A DNA stretch of 35,010 bases from the NCBI RefSeq assembly GCF_025909975.1, contig NZ_JAPCIO010000012.1:1-35010 (forward strand), read 5' to 3'. This DNA comes from Flavobacterium lacisediminis. GTDB lineage: Bacteria > Bacteroidota > Bacteroidia > Flavobacteriales > Flavobacteriaceae. The first letter of the stretch is position 1; each line of letters starts with the position of its first letter. Positions 23,302 through 32,433 of the stretch are shown here, piece by piece. The position numbers and the translations under genes are program-made. Below the pieces are notes generated by a model. That model worked only from the letters and a program-made list of their open reading frames with translations. It was not told the DNA's origin and did not search any database.

Positions 23302-24984
23302 CTAGCGGCTGTATTTTCTTTTGCGTAAGAAAGTAAATAAAAACCCAAAGATAGCCAAAATAACTATTGGTAATCCGACAGTTATCATTTGAGCCATGGT
23401 GTAATTTTTATACACTTCTTCCTTATTTAAAAGTGGTAAATCAACATCTTTACTACGGATGTTAATAAGTCCGTTGTCGTCTAAAAGGTAATTTACGCAG
23501 TTCATTAAGAACTCTTTGTTGCCATATAATTGATTCGTCCACTTATCGAAACCTAATTCTAATGGAACACCTTTATCCAATTGATTTTTAATAATATCAC
23601 CATCTGAAATAACAATCATTTTATTGTCTTTTCCAGTTGCTTGGAACGAATTATCTTTAAATGGTAATATACGATTTTGGTAAGCTGATTTGAATTTTCC
23701 TTCCATTAAAACTGCTACTGGAAGCAAGCCTTTACCTTCATATTCTTCAGGAGTGGTTTCTTCTGTAACCATATCTAATGAAATCGGACTTGGTGTTCCA
23801 ACGGTTTTCGAATATTCAGACGAACTCAATAAAACCGTTTTCTTGATATCGTTTTTCAGGATTTCGATTGGAGAAGCAAATTCAAACTTAATCCCTTCCA
23901 TGTTTTTCACAATCGGATTCGTTGAAGTAGGATAGATAAACGGAGCAAATTTCCAAGTGTATTCTTGCATTTGCGTTTCGCTTCCTTGATTTCCTGATGC
24001 TAATTTGATAGGAGTCGCATATTCATCTTTCACCAATAACGGATTGATTCTAATTCCGTATTTGAAGAACATATCCGTCAAATTCAATTCGCGTTGCGAT
24101 GCTAAAATAGTACCGGTTTCGTTGTACAAACTATCCATGTCTGCTGAAACTACATCGACTAACCACAAGGTTTTTCCACCATTCATGATGAACTGGTCTA
24201 ACACTTGTTTTTCTTCTTCGGTGAACGCTTCCGTTGGTTTAGCAATTACGGCTAAATCGTATTTTTTAAGCGCTTCTAAAGTTTGTGTTGGTTGTTTTGC
24301 TACCGAATCTAATGTAAAAGGTCCGATGTAATAACTTTCTTTAACTGTTCTTAAGAAATCGGCCATGAAAGGTTCTAAAACTTCTCCGTTACCTTTGATT
24401 ACTGCGATTTTCTTTTGTTTTTCTTTCGAAATTTTATTGATAGCTTCTGCAAAACCAAATTCCAAATGCTGCACCGAACTAATCACTTTTTGTTCCGTTG
24501 AAGCTCCCATTAAGTTTTTCAATAAAGCCACTTTCGTGAATTTATCGCCATACGTTGCTTGTGCCCAAGGAAAAACCACTTCTTGCGATTGTTTTCCTTT
24601 GTCTTCCACGGTGATGCTCAATGGTTGCATGCCTTTCGCGTAGAATTCTTTCATTTTTTCTACTCGCGTTTCCTCTTTTTCAATCGGATTTTTAAAGTTG
24701 AAAATGATGTTTGAATTATAAGCCGTGAATTCTTCTAAAAGTTGTTTGGTTTCGTTTTGTAAACGCTTGAATTCTGGTGGAAAGTTGCCTTCTAAATACA
24801 CTTCAATGTATAACGGACTTTCTACATCTTTTATAATGTTTAAGGTCGTTTCCGATAAAGTATAACGTTTGTCTTGTGTTAAGTCGAAACGTTTGAAAAA
24901 GAAGTTGCTGATTAAATTGATAACGATTATCGCTAAAAATACAATTCCTAATTGCTTTAAAGCTTTTGATTTGTTTTCTTTCAT
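23302..24984 (-). CDS. gldG: Gliding-motility ABC transporter component GldG
   Basis: A 560-aa protein from the ATG that overlaps the gldF stop (TAATG). It has an N-terminal transmembrane segment (residues about 12-30), a large periplasmic region with ABC_transp_aux/GldG features (YTLSETTLNIIKDVESPLYIEV), and a C-terminal transmembrane helix (about 535-555) before the basic end RKRKYSR. GldG works with GldF and the ATPase GldA; in F. johnsoniae all three are needed for gliding. gldA is not in the window. An earlier ATG two codons upstream is less likely because of the coupling. Confidence 0.95.
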   Translation of the reverse strand: MKENKSKALKQLGIVFLAIIVINLISNFFFKRFDLTQDKRYTLSETTLNIIKDVESPLYIEVYLEGNFPPEFKRLQNETKQLLEEFTAYNSNIIFNFKNPIEKEETRVEKMKEFYAKGMQPLSITVEDKGKQSQEVVFPWAQATYGDKFTKVALLKNLMGASTEQKVISSVQHLEFGFAEAINKISKEKQKKIAVIKGNGEVLEPFMADFLRTVKESYYIGPFTLDSVAKQPTQTLEALKKYDLAVIAKPTEAFTEEEKQVLDQFIMNGGKTLWLVDVVSADMDSLYNETGTILASQRELNLTDMFFKYGIRINPLLVKDEYATPIKLASGNQGSETQMQEYTWKFAPFIYPTSTNPIVKNMEGIKFEFASPIEILKNDIKKTVLLSSSEYSKTVGTPSPISLDMVTEETTPEEYEGKGLLPVAVLMEGKFKSAYQNRILPFKDNSFQATGKDNKMIVISDGDIIKNQLDKGVPLELGFDKWTNQLYGNKEFLMNCVNYLLDDNGLINIRSKDVDLPLLNKEEVYKNYTMAQMITVGLPIVILAIFGFLFTFLRKRKYSR

Positions 24985-25709
24985 TACCATTTCAAAGATT
25001 TAAGTTGATAAACCGTTGCCGATAAAAATAAAAACGTCACACTCACAAAGTACACAATATCACGCGTGTCTAACACACCGCGACTCATACTTTTAAAGTG
25101 ATAATCCATTCCTAAAGCAGCAAACATCGAACTATAATTTCCAAGGAAAGAAGCAATGCCGTCAAATCCGAAATAGAAAAAGAAACAACAAAAAACAGCA
25201 ATTATAAATGCCACAATTTGGTTATCTGATAAAGTAGAAGCAAAAATTCCAATCGCCGTGTAAGCAGCAATTAAGAATAACAATCCGAAATACGAACCTA
25301 GCGTACTTCCCATATCAATATTGCCTTGCGGATTTCCAAAATGTGAAATCGTCAATACATAAATAATCGTTGGAACAATCGCTAAAATGATTAAAACTAA
25401 AGCGCCTAAGAATTTTCCGTTTACGATGTCCCAATTAGAAAGCGGTTTGGTAAATAACAATTCAATAGTTCCTTGTTTTTTCTCATCCGAAAAACTGCGC
25501 ATGGTTACGGCAGGAATTAAGAAAATTAAAATCCATGGTGCCAATTTGAAAAACGGACTCATATCGGCAAAACCCGAGTTTAATATGTTGAATTCGCCTT
25601 CAAAAACCCAAAGAAATAATCCGTTGAGTAAAAGAAAAATCCCGATGACTAAATATCCTATTGGCGAACCAAAAAAGGATTTTATTTCTCGTAATAATAA
25701 TGCTTTCAT
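24984..25709 (-). CDS. gldF: Gliding-motility ABC transporter permease GldF
   Basis: A 241-aa ABC-2-type permease with six predicted hydrophobic segments. It starts MKALLLREIKSFFGSPIGYLV and contains the conserved cytoplasmic loop MRSFSDEKKQGTIELLFTKPLSNW (about 69-92), typical of ABC-2 permeases. It forms the membrane part of the GldAFG exporter and is coupled to gldG through TAATG. The 86 bp before the next gene hold short AAATTCTA/TTTCAAG tandem motifs. Confidence 0.95.
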   Translation of the reverse strand: MKALLLREIKSFFGSPIGYLVIGIFLLLNGLFLWVFEGEFNILNSGFADMSPFFKLAPWILIFLIPAVTMRSFSDEKKQGTIELLFTKPLSNWDIVNGKFLGALVLIILAIVPTIIYVLTISHFGNPQGNIDMGSTLGSYFGLLFLIAAYTAIGIFASTLSDNQIVAFIIAVFCCFFFYFGFDGIASFLGNYSSMFAALGMDYHFKSMSRGVLDTRDIVYFVSVTFLFLSATVYQLKSLKW

Positions 25710-25795
25710 TTTTTATTGTTTGTTTCAGGTTTCAAGTTTCAAGTTTTTTAACTCTCAACTCCAACTTCTAATTTCTGAATTCTAAATTCTAAATT

Positions 25796-26092
25796 CTAAT
25801 TTAATGTTACCAATCTATCCACACTCCAAGCTTCAGGTTTGTCGCTGAATAGCGTTTTTGTGTATGTCCAAACGCCATCAAACAAAGCCGACTTTCTGTA
25901 ATTTTCTAACGCTTCTTCGTTTTCCCAATAACTATAGGTAAAGAAAATACGTTTGTCGTTTTTGTCTTGATACAATTCTAAGAAACGGTTTCCTTCGAAG
26001 TTTCGTATGTGGTGTTTCACTTCTTCAAAATTATTTAAAAAAGCTTCGATTTTATCTTCTTGAAAACGCATTTTTACAATTCTTATGAACAT
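25796..26092 (-). CDS. Antibiotic biosynthesis monooxygenase (ABM) domain protein, YgiN-like
   Basis: A 98-aa, single-domain protein. FIRIVKMRF at the N-terminus, the helix around EAFLNNFEEVKHHIRNFEG, and the strand-helix FFTYSYWENEEALENYRKS fit the dimeric ferredoxin-like ABM fold. The substrate is unknown; in the family some are quinol or heme oxygenases. It starts 8 nt after the DUF62 gene stop and is cotranscribed with it. Confidence 0.8.
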   Translation of the reverse strand: MFIRIVKMRFQEDKIEAFLNNFEEVKHHIRNFEGNRFLELYQDKNDKRIFFTYSYWENEEALENYRKSALFDGVWTYTKTLFSDKPEAWSVDRLVTLN

Positions 26093-26100
26093 AATTTGTT

Positions 26101-26928
26101 TTATTTAAATTTTACCGAAATACTATCTCTAAAATGCAATCCTAATAAAGTAGCGGCTGAACCCACTGTTTTAGGATTACTTTTGTAAATAGCAATTTCT
26201 AAATACCCATTTTCGTTGAATAAAGCCAAGAAGTCGCCTTCTAAATCTTTCAGTTGCTTCGTATCAGAAACTGGAAAATCGGAATAGCTTTTGTGCAAAC
26301 GGGTTATCTTTTTATTTTTAATGATGATTTCAAATTTTCTACCTCTAACCGTATCGTTAAATTGTTTTTGCGAAATATTAGTAACGCAATTTCCAAACGA
26401 ATCGATATACACGATTTGTCCTTTTATTTCAGCTAAATTATCAGAAATAGCAGAAGTCAACACACTCACCGGTTTTAATGTTTGAATTTCCTTTCCAATA
26501 ACATTCAGCAAACCACCTCTCGAAATATGACAAGCCACGGCTACAAAAACATCCATATCACTCACATCGGTATTCAATCTGTCGTGAATAGTAATAGCAA
26601 CAATTTTCTGTGGGATTTTCTTCTGAATTAAGGTATTCAAGATGCCATTATCTGCACAAATAAAGTAATGATCGTCCCATTGCATGGCAATATGTTGGGT
26701 ATCGCCAACACGTTCGCTATCCACTCCAATAATATGAATGGTGCCTTTTGGAAAATTAGAATATGCGGCTTCAATACAGTAACTCGCTTCTAATGTGTTG
26801 AATAAGTCAATTTCGTGCGAAATATCAACAATAACCGCGTCATTTTGTTCCGACAGAATTTTGCCTTTCAAAGCGCCTACGAAGTAGTCTTTGTGTCCAA
26901 AATCGGTGATTAGCGTAATTATTGACAT
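26101..26928 (-). CDS. SAM hydroxide adenosyltransferase (DUF62/SAM hydrolase)
   Basis: A 275-aa protein of normal DUF62 length. The N-terminus ITDFGHKDYFVGALKG, the acidic ADNGIL motif (about 95-100) and the C-terminal beta-barrel region (GDFLALFNENGYLEIAI) are characteristic. The family hydrolyses S-adenosylmethionine to adenosine and methionine using an activated water, and is related to fluorinases. It is divergent from phoH. Confidence 0.88.
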   Translation of the reverse strand: MSIITLITDFGHKDYFVGALKGKILSEQNDAVIVDISHEIDLFNTLEASYCIEAAYSNFPKGTIHIIGVDSERVGDTQHIAMQWDDHYFICADNGILNTLIQKKIPQKIVAITIHDRLNTDVSDMDVFVAVACHISRGGLLNVIGKEIQTLKPVSVLTSAISDNLAEIKGQIVYIDSFGNCVTNISQKQFNDTVRGRKFEIIIKNKKITRLHKSYSDFPVSDTKQLKDLEGDFLALFNENGYLEIAIYKSNPKTVGSAATLLGLHFRDSISVKFK

Positions 26929-26946
26929 TTTTTTGTTTATAACTTA

Positions 26947-26979
26947 TTTGAAATCCAACAGTAGTTTTTACTAAATTTG
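26947..26979 (+). promoter_or_regulatory. phoH promoter
   Basis: TTTG at 26947-26950 and TAAATTTG at 26972-26979, spacer 21 bp. The predicted start is a few bases after 26980, which argues against translation from codons near 26981. Confidence 0.6.
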
Positions 26980-27034
26980 ATTGCAAAGCTACTATAATTT
27001 TAGCGTTTCAAAAATAATTAAAAAAAGAAAGCCT

Positions 27035-27988
27035 TTGAACGAAAGAATCATTGAATTAGTCGACATTGCTCCAAAAGAATTTTGGGGTGCGCAAGATGCT
27101 CATCTTGAATCTATTAAGAAGTATTATCCAAAACTTAAAATCGTAGCACGAGGAACTACTCTTAAAGCGTATGGTGAGCCTGAAATCTTGGATGAATTTG
27201 AAAATCGCTTCAGAAGATTAATGAATCACTTTACGCGTTACAACAGTATAGATGATAATGTTATTTTGAGGGTTTTAGAAACAAGTCATCAACATGATGC
27301 CGAACACATGCACGACAGAGACAAAATTTTAGTGCATGGAATAGGAGGTAAGCTAATTAAAGCGATGACGCCTAATCAACAAAAACTAGTGGATACCATT
27401 CACAAAAACGATATGGTGTTTGCTATTGGTCCAGCCGGAACAGGTAAAACCTATACGGGTGTGGCAATGGCGGTGAAAGCTTTAAAAGAAAAACAAGTTA
27501 AACGAATTATTTTAACGCGTCCTGCGGTTGAAGCAGGGGAAAATTTAGGGTTTCTTCCAGGTGATATGAAGGAAAAACTAGATCCGTACATGCAACCTTT
27601 ATATGATGCATTGCGCGATATGTTACCTCCGCAAACTTTAGAAGACTACATTTTAAAAGGAATCATTCAAATTGCGCCCTTGGCTTTTATGCGTGGACGA
27701 ACGTTAGATAATGCCTTTGTAATTTTAGATGAAGCGCAAAACACCACACATTCCCAAATGAAAATGTTCTTAACACGTATGGGAAAAAATGCCAAATTTA
27801 TGATTACAGGCGACCCAGGTCAGGTGGATTTACCACGAAGAACGATTTCAGGTTTGAAAGAAGCGATTCTAATTTTGAAAGATGTAGAAGGTGTGGGAAT
27901 TATCTATTTAGATGATAAAGATATCGTGCGTCACAGATTAGTGAAGAAAATTATTGATGCGTATAAGAGTATTGAGAATAATGATTAA
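27035..27988 (+). CDS. phoH: PhoH-family ATPase
   Basis: A 317-aa protein. It has Walker A GPAGTGKTYT, Walker B FVILDEAQNTT, and the PhoH signature region TRPAVEAGENLGFLPGD. PhoH-like proteins are P-loop ATPases linked to RNA metabolism and phosphate stress; the exact role is unresolved. The start chosen is TTG at 27035 (LNERIIELVDIAPKEFWG), because the family N-terminus begins there and upstream codons precede or coincide with the predicted transcription start. No ATG is available nearby in frame. Confidence 0.9.
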   Translation: MNERIIELVDIAPKEFWGAQDAHLESIKKYYPKLKIVARGTTLKAYGEPEILDEFENRFRRLMNHFTRYNSIDDNVILRVLETSHQHDAEHMHDRDKILVHGIGGKLIKAMTPNQQKLVDTIHKNDMVFAIGPAGTGKTYTGVAMAVKALKEKQVKRIILTRPAVEAGENLGFLPGDMKEKLDPYMQPLYDALRDMLPPQTLEDYILKGIIQIAPLAFMRGRTLDNAFVILDEAQNTTHSQMKMFLTRMGKNAKFMITGDPGQVDLPRRTISGLKEAILILKDVEGVGIIYLDDKDIVRHRLVKKIIDAYKSIENND

Positions 27989-28002
27989 TTCATTTGTTAT
28001 AA

Positions 28003-28275
28003 ATGAAAGTTATTTTATCAATAATTATATCGTTGTTTCTAATAGTTTCAATTTCAGAATTAGTTCAAATTTGTTTTATAGATTCAAGTAATTATCCGTT
28101 TGGTTCCGATTTTTTTGGAAGATTTTCAATTTATAAGAGTAAAAATATTTATTTGATTTTTAGTGGAATTATTGTGATAAATTGTCTTTTAGCATTTTTG
28201 AATTTCAGAAATAAATGGTTTTATGTTTTTGCTTCAATTGTTTGTTTAATGGAAACTTATAATATTCTAACTTAG
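28003..28275 (+). CDS. Small integral membrane protein, unknown
   Basis: A 90-aa protein with three hydrophobic stretches (about 2-26, 48-66, 70-88) separated by short polar loops. It is 14 nt after phoH and may be cotranscribed, with a terminator just downstream. No family recognised. Confidence 0.65.
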   Translation: MKVILSIIISLFLIVSISELVQICFIDSSNYPFGSDFFGRFSIYKSKNIYLIFSGIIVINCLLAFLNFRNKWFYVFASIVCLMETYNILT

Positions 28276-28279
28276 TCAA

Positions 28280-28306
28280 AAAGACGCTTTTATTAGCGTC
28301 TTTTTT
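28280..28306 (+). terminator. Terminator after the phoH operon
   Basis: AAAGACGCT and AGCGTCTTT around a TTATT-type loop, ending in a T6 run. Confidence 0.85.
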
Positions 28307-28414
28307 CATTAAATAGGTAATCCCATAAAAGTTAAAAAAATCTTATAATTCAACCCTTTAGAAAATAAAACCTCAATTTTCCTCGTTAAAAAGTAAACCT
28401 TAAAATTTACAAGT

Positions 28415-28924
28415 ATGAAAAAAGTCGTTTTGTTTTTAGCCACGTTATGTTATGGTTTAAGTTATGCACAAGAAATTCCTGAAGTGGATATTACCACAAA
28501 GAATTCTTGGTTTAAAGCAGGATTAACTGCTGGTGTTCCTGTGGGAGATGTAAAAGATATTTCGTCTTTCAATGTGGGAGTAGATGTGAGAGGGCAATAT
28601 TTGTTCAATCCGCATTTTGGAATTGGTATTGCTTCTGGGTATAATCATTTTTTTGGAAAAGATGACTTTGATGATTTCGGAGTGATTCCTTTAGCAGGTT
28701 TCGCGAGATATTATTTTCAAACTGAAGGAGTGTTTGTAGGTGCCGATTTCGGTTACGGATTCTTAACTAATGTTGATAATTCGGGAGGATTGTATATTAA
28801 TCCACAAATTGGGTATCACAACAAAAAATGGAATATTTACGGCTATTACCAAAATACTTTTGCCGAAGACATTGCCATTCGCTCTTTAGGTGTTGGGGTA
28901 ACGTATAATATTATGTTTAAATAG
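28415..28924 (+). CDS. Outer-membrane beta-barrel protein
   Basis: A 169-aa protein. The signal peptide MKKVVLFLATLCYGLSYAQ is cleaved after AQ. The mature part consists of alternating strands (GVDVRGQYLFNPHFGIGIASG, FVGADFGYGF, GVGVTYNIMFK) and ends with an aromatic residue, as in OmpW/OmpX-like small barrels. No specific ligand can be inferred. It stands alone, with its own terminator at 28941-28971. Confidence 0.82.
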   Translation: MKKVVLFLATLCYGLSYAQEIPEVDITTKNSWFKAGLTAGVPVGDVKDISSFNVGVDVRGQYLFNPHFGIGIASGYNHFFGKDDFDDFGVIPLAGFARYYFQTEGVFVGADFGYGFLTNVDNSGGLYINPQIGYHNKKWNIYGYYQNTFAEDIAIRSLGVGVTYNIMFK

Positions 28925-28940
28925 TAGAAAAAAAATAACA

Positions 28941-28971
28941 AAGAGAAGTTCAAAAGAGCTTCTCTTTTTTT
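28941..28971 (+). terminator. Terminator after the beta-barrel gene
   Basis: AGAGAAG and CTTCTCT stem followed by T7. Confidence 0.8.
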
Positions 28972-28982
28972 ATGAAATAATT

Positions 28983-29011
28983 TTTGGAAGAAAATAAATA
29001 GTTTACTTTTG
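28983..29011 (+). promoter_or_regulatory. purC promoter
   Basis: TTTG (28983-28986) and TACTTTTG (29004-29011), spacer 17 bp. The predicted leader is about 20 nt. Confidence 0.6.
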
Positions 29012-29035
29012 CACGACAAACAACAACACAACATA

Positions 29036-29986
29036 ATGAATACAATTACAACTACCAATTTCAATTTTCCAGGTCAAAAATCGGTGTACCGTGGAAAAGT
29101 TAGAGAAGTTTACAATATCAACGATGACTTATTAGTGATGGTGGCTACCGACCGTCTTTCGGCATTTGATGTGGTTTTACCAAAAGGAATTCCTTACAAA
29201 GGACAAATCCTAAATGAAATTGCTACGAAGTTCATGGAATTAACTTCTGATATTGTACCAAATTGGTTAGTAGCAACTCCAGATCCAAACGTAGCGGTAG
29301 GACATTTATGTGAGCCTTTCAAAGTGGAAATGGTAATTCGTGGGTATTTATCAGGACATGCAGCGCGTGAATATGCTGCAGGAAGAAGAATCCTTTGCGG
29401 TGTGGAAATGCCAGAAGGTTTAAAAGAAAACGATAAATTCCCAACACCAATCATCACGCCAACAACTAAAGCGGATAACGGTTCTCACGACGAAGACATT
29501 TCTCGCGAAGCTATTTTAGCTAACGGAATTGTAACCGAAGAAGATTACCTAGTTTTAGAAAAATACACCAGAGCCTTATACCAAAGAGGAACTGAAATTG
29601 CAGCATCTCGTGGTTTAATCTTAGTGGATACGAAATACGAGTTTGGGAAAACAAAAGACGGACAAATCGTATTAATCGACGAAATCCACACGCCTGATTC
29701 TTCTCGTTATTTCTACGCAGAAGGCTACCAAGAAAGACAAAACAACAACGAAGAACAAAAACAATTGTCAAAAGAGTTCGTGCGTCGTTGGTTAATTGAA
29801 AACGGTTTCCAAGGAAAAGAAGGACAACAAATTCCAAACATGACCGACGAATACATTGAAACAGTTTCAGAACGTTACATTGAGTTATTCGAAAACATCA
29901 TTGGAGAAAAATTCGTAAAAGCAGATATTTCCAACATCAATGAAAGAATTGAGAAAAACGTTTTGAGTTATTTACAGAATAGATAA
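29036..29986 (+). CDS. purC: Phosphoribosylaminoimidazole-succinocarboxamide synthase (SAICAR synthetase)
   Basis: A 316-aa protein. YRGKVREVY (ATP-binding loop), [12 protein letters not shown] and [15 protein letters not shown] are PurC signatures. It joins aspartate to CAIR in de novo purine synthesis. The ATG at 29036 is chosen over an upstream TTG because it begins the conserved N-terminus and the TTG lies inside the -7 box. It is longer than the roughly 240-aa E. coli type, matching the long PurC form. Followed by a strong terminator. Confidence 0.96.
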   Translation: MNTITTTNFNFPGQKSVYRGKVREVYNINDDLLVMVATDRLSAFDVVLPKGIPYKGQILNEIATKFMELTSDIVPNWLVATPDPNVAVGHLCEPFKVEMVIRGYLSGHAAREYAAGRRILCGVEMPEGLKENDKFPTPIITPTTKADNGSHDEDISREAILANGIVTEEDYLVLEKYTRALYQRGTEIAASRGLILVDTKYEFGKTKDGQIVLIDEIHTPDSSRYFYAEGYQERQNNNEEQKQLSKEFVRRWLIENGFQGKEGQQIPNMTDEYIETVSERYIELFENIIGEKFVKADISNINERIEKNVLSYLQNR

Positions 29987-29994
29987 GATATAGA

Positions 29995-30018
29995 AAATCC
30001 CGCGAAAGCGGGATTTTT
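29995..30018 (+). terminator. Terminator of purC
   Basis: AAAATCCCGC GAAA GCGGGATTTT, a perfect 10-bp stem with a GAAA tetraloop and T-run. Confidence 0.92.
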
Positions 30019-30050
30019 TGTGGTTTTTATTATTTTTTATGTTACAATTA

Positions 30051-30470
30051 TTATTCGTTTTTCATATTTAAAACATCTTCTCCATCTTTTCTGAATATAG
30101 AACCTGTTCTTCTCCATTTCATTTTTTGTCCATCAACACAAACAATATAAACCCCATTACCTAATTGTTCTGAAACTTCAAGTAAAATTATTTTGTCTTG
30201 TTTTACTTCCATATCAACAGAAATATGCTTCTTTAAATCATCAACTGTAGAGCCCATTTTTTTCCAAGAGCTACTTGTGTTATATTTAGGTTCTTTAAAG
30301 CCAGTTTCAATAACACAAGTGTTTTTAGCTTCTTTTTTAGATTCGTCATATTCCCAAGTTTTATCGCTTTTAAGGATTACTTTTTTACCATCTTCTGTTG
30401 TGGCAGTTTTGTTTTGGGCAAATGTGTATGTTGATACTAATAATACACCTAAAATAAATATTCTTTTCAT
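30051..30470 (-). CDS. Secreted DUF3157-like protein
   Basis: A 139-aa protein. The signal peptide MKRIFILGVLLVSTYTFAQ is followed by TTEDGKKVILKSDKTWEY, a segment typical of short exported Bacteroidota proteins of the DUF3157 type. The C-terminal half (VSEQLGNGVYIVCVDGQKMKWRRTG) is compact and beta-rich. Function unknown. It precedes the cassette-like region and shows no attC-like repeat after its stop, so it is treated as host sequence. Confidence 0.72.
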   Translation of the reverse strand: MKRIFILGVLLVSTYTFAQNKTATTEDGKKVILKSDKTWEYDESKKEAKNTCVIETGFKEPKYNTSSSWKKMGSTVDDLKKHISVDMEVKQDKIILLEVSEQLGNGVYIVCVDGQKMKWRRTGSIFRKDGEDVLNMKNE

Positions 30471-30561
30471 ATTTCTGTTTTTAATGGTTTTTTATTTTAC
30501 AGCGAGGTTTGTCTTATGATTACAGACAATGTTTTGAAGTTTAGCTTCAGTTGAGATACCG

Positions 30562-30659
30562 GCTAACGAATTATTCTCTGTTAAAGATAAATTTTTATCG
30601 TGAATACGTATAGTTAAAAACAGCAATTTCGCTAAACCGCTGTTATAAGCTGTTTTTAA
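30562..30659 (-). repeat. attC-like element A, at the 3' end of cassette 1
   Basis: Read on the minus strand it begins CTTATAACAGCGGTTTAGCG AAATTGC and ends near CGTTAGCCGG. The first part matches element B over AACAGCGGTTT-n-GCG-n-AATTGCT. The far end is less convincing than in B. The rest of 30471-30562 contains only AT-rich sequence. Confidence 0.4.
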
Positions 30660-31376
30660 TTATAGACCTAAGTATGGTTTTATTACTTCAAAAACTCCAG
30701 AAGAAGCAAGGTTAACAAAAAATGAAATTCCAGTGTTTTGTATTAAGGAACCAATTTCAGTTAATTGAGAGCTAATATCTTTGCCTTTATTTAATTGTCT
30801 TGTAGCATATTCGATTTCCGTATTGAATTCTTCTTGTTTAGCTTCTTCTAAATTCACTATATCACTTTTTAGAATTTTAAAGAAATCTTGAATTTGTTCA
30901 GCAGAATAGTCAAAAGACTGAGTTTGATTTGAATGATTTACACTTTGCTGAAATTGAACTGGAGCATTAATGTCACCTGTTTTTATAGTATAATTTGTAG
31001 ATTCAGTTGTTTTTTTAGGTTCTTTCATTTCAAGCCATTCATTAATAATGTTAGTATAAGTTTTATTATTACTTAATAGTGGCAATACGGAATATTTTAT
31101 TTGTTTCAAAAATTCTTGCTTATCGCTATTATATTTTTCGAAATGAAAATCTAAAAATTCAAATGTTTTATATACTGGACTTAGAGTACGTAGATGTGCA
31201 ATGAATTTTAAATCATAATCTTTAGGTTTTGCAGGAATGTAATCTTTTCGAATATCTATATATCCCTGAGTTGCCATGTATACTTTATTTTGAGGCACTT
31301 TATCACCAAAATTTTTAATAATAAATTCATTTTCGGGTTCTTCGCCTTCTGACGCAATTATATAAAATCTATTCAT
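30660..31376 (-). CDS. Uncharacterised 238-aa cassette protein
   Basis: No family recognised. The N-terminal half is alpha/beta (MNRFYIIASEGEEPENEF). A linker about residues 127-150 reads NYTIKTGDINAPVQFQQSVN, polar and Gln/Asn-rich. The C-terminal half is helical and ends with a hydrophobic SFFVNLASSGVFEVIKPYLG. A soluble sensor joined to a helical, possibly membrane-active, C-terminus is conceivable but unproven. It is 24 nt downstream of the 71-aa gene, and both lie between attC-like elements in the orientation expected for an integron cassette. Confidence 0.7.
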   Translation of the reverse strand: MNRFYIIASEGEEPENEFIIKNFGDKVPQNKVYMATQGYIDIRKDYIPAKPKDYDLKFIAHLRTLSPVYKTFEFLDFHFEKYNSDKQEFLKQIKYSVLPLLSNNKTYTNIINEWLEMKEPKKTTESTNYTIKTGDINAPVQFQQSVNHSNQTQSFDYSAEQIQDFFKILKSDIVNLEEAKQEEFNTEIEYATRQLNKGKDISSQLTEIGSLIQNTGISFFVNLASSGVFEVIKPYLGL

Positions 31377-31400
31377 ATTGTTTTTCGCTTCTATTTCAAT

Positions 31401-31616
31401 TTACTTCTCATTTCTCCATAATTCTGGGACTGCATTTGAAAGCGCCTTATTAAAAGCATTTTTTTCTTCCTCAGTCTTAAAAGTTAATGAGTATTTAATT
31501 CCATTCTCTCTTTTTGTAGGTTCAGATTTTAAACCAAATTCTTTTATTAAATTATCTACTCGTGCAGTTAGTCTTTCCTTGTGATCAGGAACGGTAAATG
31601 AAAAGTGAAATGCCAT
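31401..31616 (-). CDS. Small uncharacterised cassette protein (71 aa)
   Basis: No family recognised. A compact protein with an alternating strand/helix pattern (MAFHFSFTVPDHKERLTARVD...IKYSLTFKTEEEKNAFNKAL). It has no signal peptide. It is the first gene of cassette 1, transcribed with the 238-aa gene. Confidence 0.65.
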   Translation of the reverse strand: MAFHFSFTVPDHKERLTARVDNLIKEFGLKSEPTKRENGIKYSLTFKTEEEKNAFNKALSNAVPELWRNEK

Positions 31617-31667
31617 CTTTATTTTGTTTTAAATGTTAATCTCTTGTGGTTAGCCAAAATGGTCTAT

Positions 31668-31797
31668 AACGTTCCGCGACTTCGCGTCAGTAGCTGCAAG
31701 TTAAAGAAAAATGTAATAAGAAATACTGAAGTTAAGAGTGTTTTCCAAGAAAGATAAAACTAGCAATTGCGCGAAACCGCTGTTGTGAGTAGTGCTT
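31668..31797 (-). repeat. attC-like element B, at the 3' end of cassette 2
   Basis: Minus strand: CTACTCACAACAGCGGTTTC GCGCAATTGC ... GACGCGAAGTCGCGGAACG followed by TTATAG. The ends are imperfect inverted repeats (AAC...GCGG...TTCGCG against the reverse complement AAC...CGCG...TTCGCG). This recalls integron attC sites, which open RYYYAAC-like and close GTTRRRY-like. Length about 130 nt is in the attC range. The boxes are degenerate, so the call is tentative. Confidence 0.45.
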
Positions 31798-32433
31798 CTA
31801 ATTTAAGTCCTGTATTTCGAAATTTTTTATTTTATCTTCAAGCTCAAGTTGCTTTAAATTCAAAATTGCATTATTTCGAGTATCGGAAAGCTTTCTTAAA
31901 TCTTTCTTTGAATATCCTAGTATTTGAAGATTAGAAATCTTTTTAGACACTAAATCTTGCTGAAGTATTTGATTCTGTAAACGCTCGTTTTTATTTGGAA
32001 AATAATACTTCAAAATATTAAATAACTGTTCTATAATTTTTCCAATTCCTGCGAAATCAGTAAAACCAGGAGAAGCATATTTTATCTCTTTTATCTCTAA
32101 ATCTTCGATTACTTCTCTTTCTAACTCTGAAAGATACTGAAGTGGAGACATAAACATTCCTTCGAATTTTTTCTCATTTTCATAAGCTTCTGGAAAATTT
32201 AGTTTCTTGTATAATTGACCATTAATATTCAATAGTGATTTTGAAAGTTGGCTATCAGGAACATTTAAGTAATACTGAGATTCGTCAGTTTGTATTTTAT
32301 CTAGCTCAATCAGTAATTGATATAAAAGAGAGAAACTTTCAAATAGATTAGAAAATTCTGTTGAATTCCATTTTCCATCAACATAAATTCTTAATACTTT
32401 CTTTTCTGTTTTTGTTTTCTGAATTGGTGTCAT
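31798..32433 (-). CDS. Uncharacterised 211-aa cassette protein
   Basis: No named family recognised. The N-terminal 60 residues hold alternating strand and helix (KKVLRIYVDGKWNSTEFSNL). The middle has IKEIKYASPGFTDFAGIGKI (about 115-134), a Gly-containing hydrophobic helix that could contact a membrane. The rest is a charged helix (LSDTRNNAILNLKQLELEDK). It is the only gene of cassette 2. The sequence before its start (GTTGTGAGTAATGC on the minus strand) mirrors the sequence after its stop (GCACTACTCACAAC), as expected when both come from one attC. Confidence 0.68.
   Translation of the reverse strand: MTPIQKTKTEKKVLRIYVDGKWNSTEFSNLFESFSLLYQLLIELDKIQTDESQYYLNVPDSQLSKSLLNINGQLYKKLNFPEAYENEKKFEGMFMSPLQYLSELEREVIEDLEIKEIKYASPGFTDFAGIGKIIEQLFNILKYYFPNKNERLQNQILQQDLVSKKISNLQILGYSKKDLRKLSDTRNNAILNLKQLELEDKIKNFEIQDLN

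Noticed and set aside
30051..30470. A third integron-like cassette
   Set aside because: No attC-like repeat follows its stop; only the purC terminator lies beyond.
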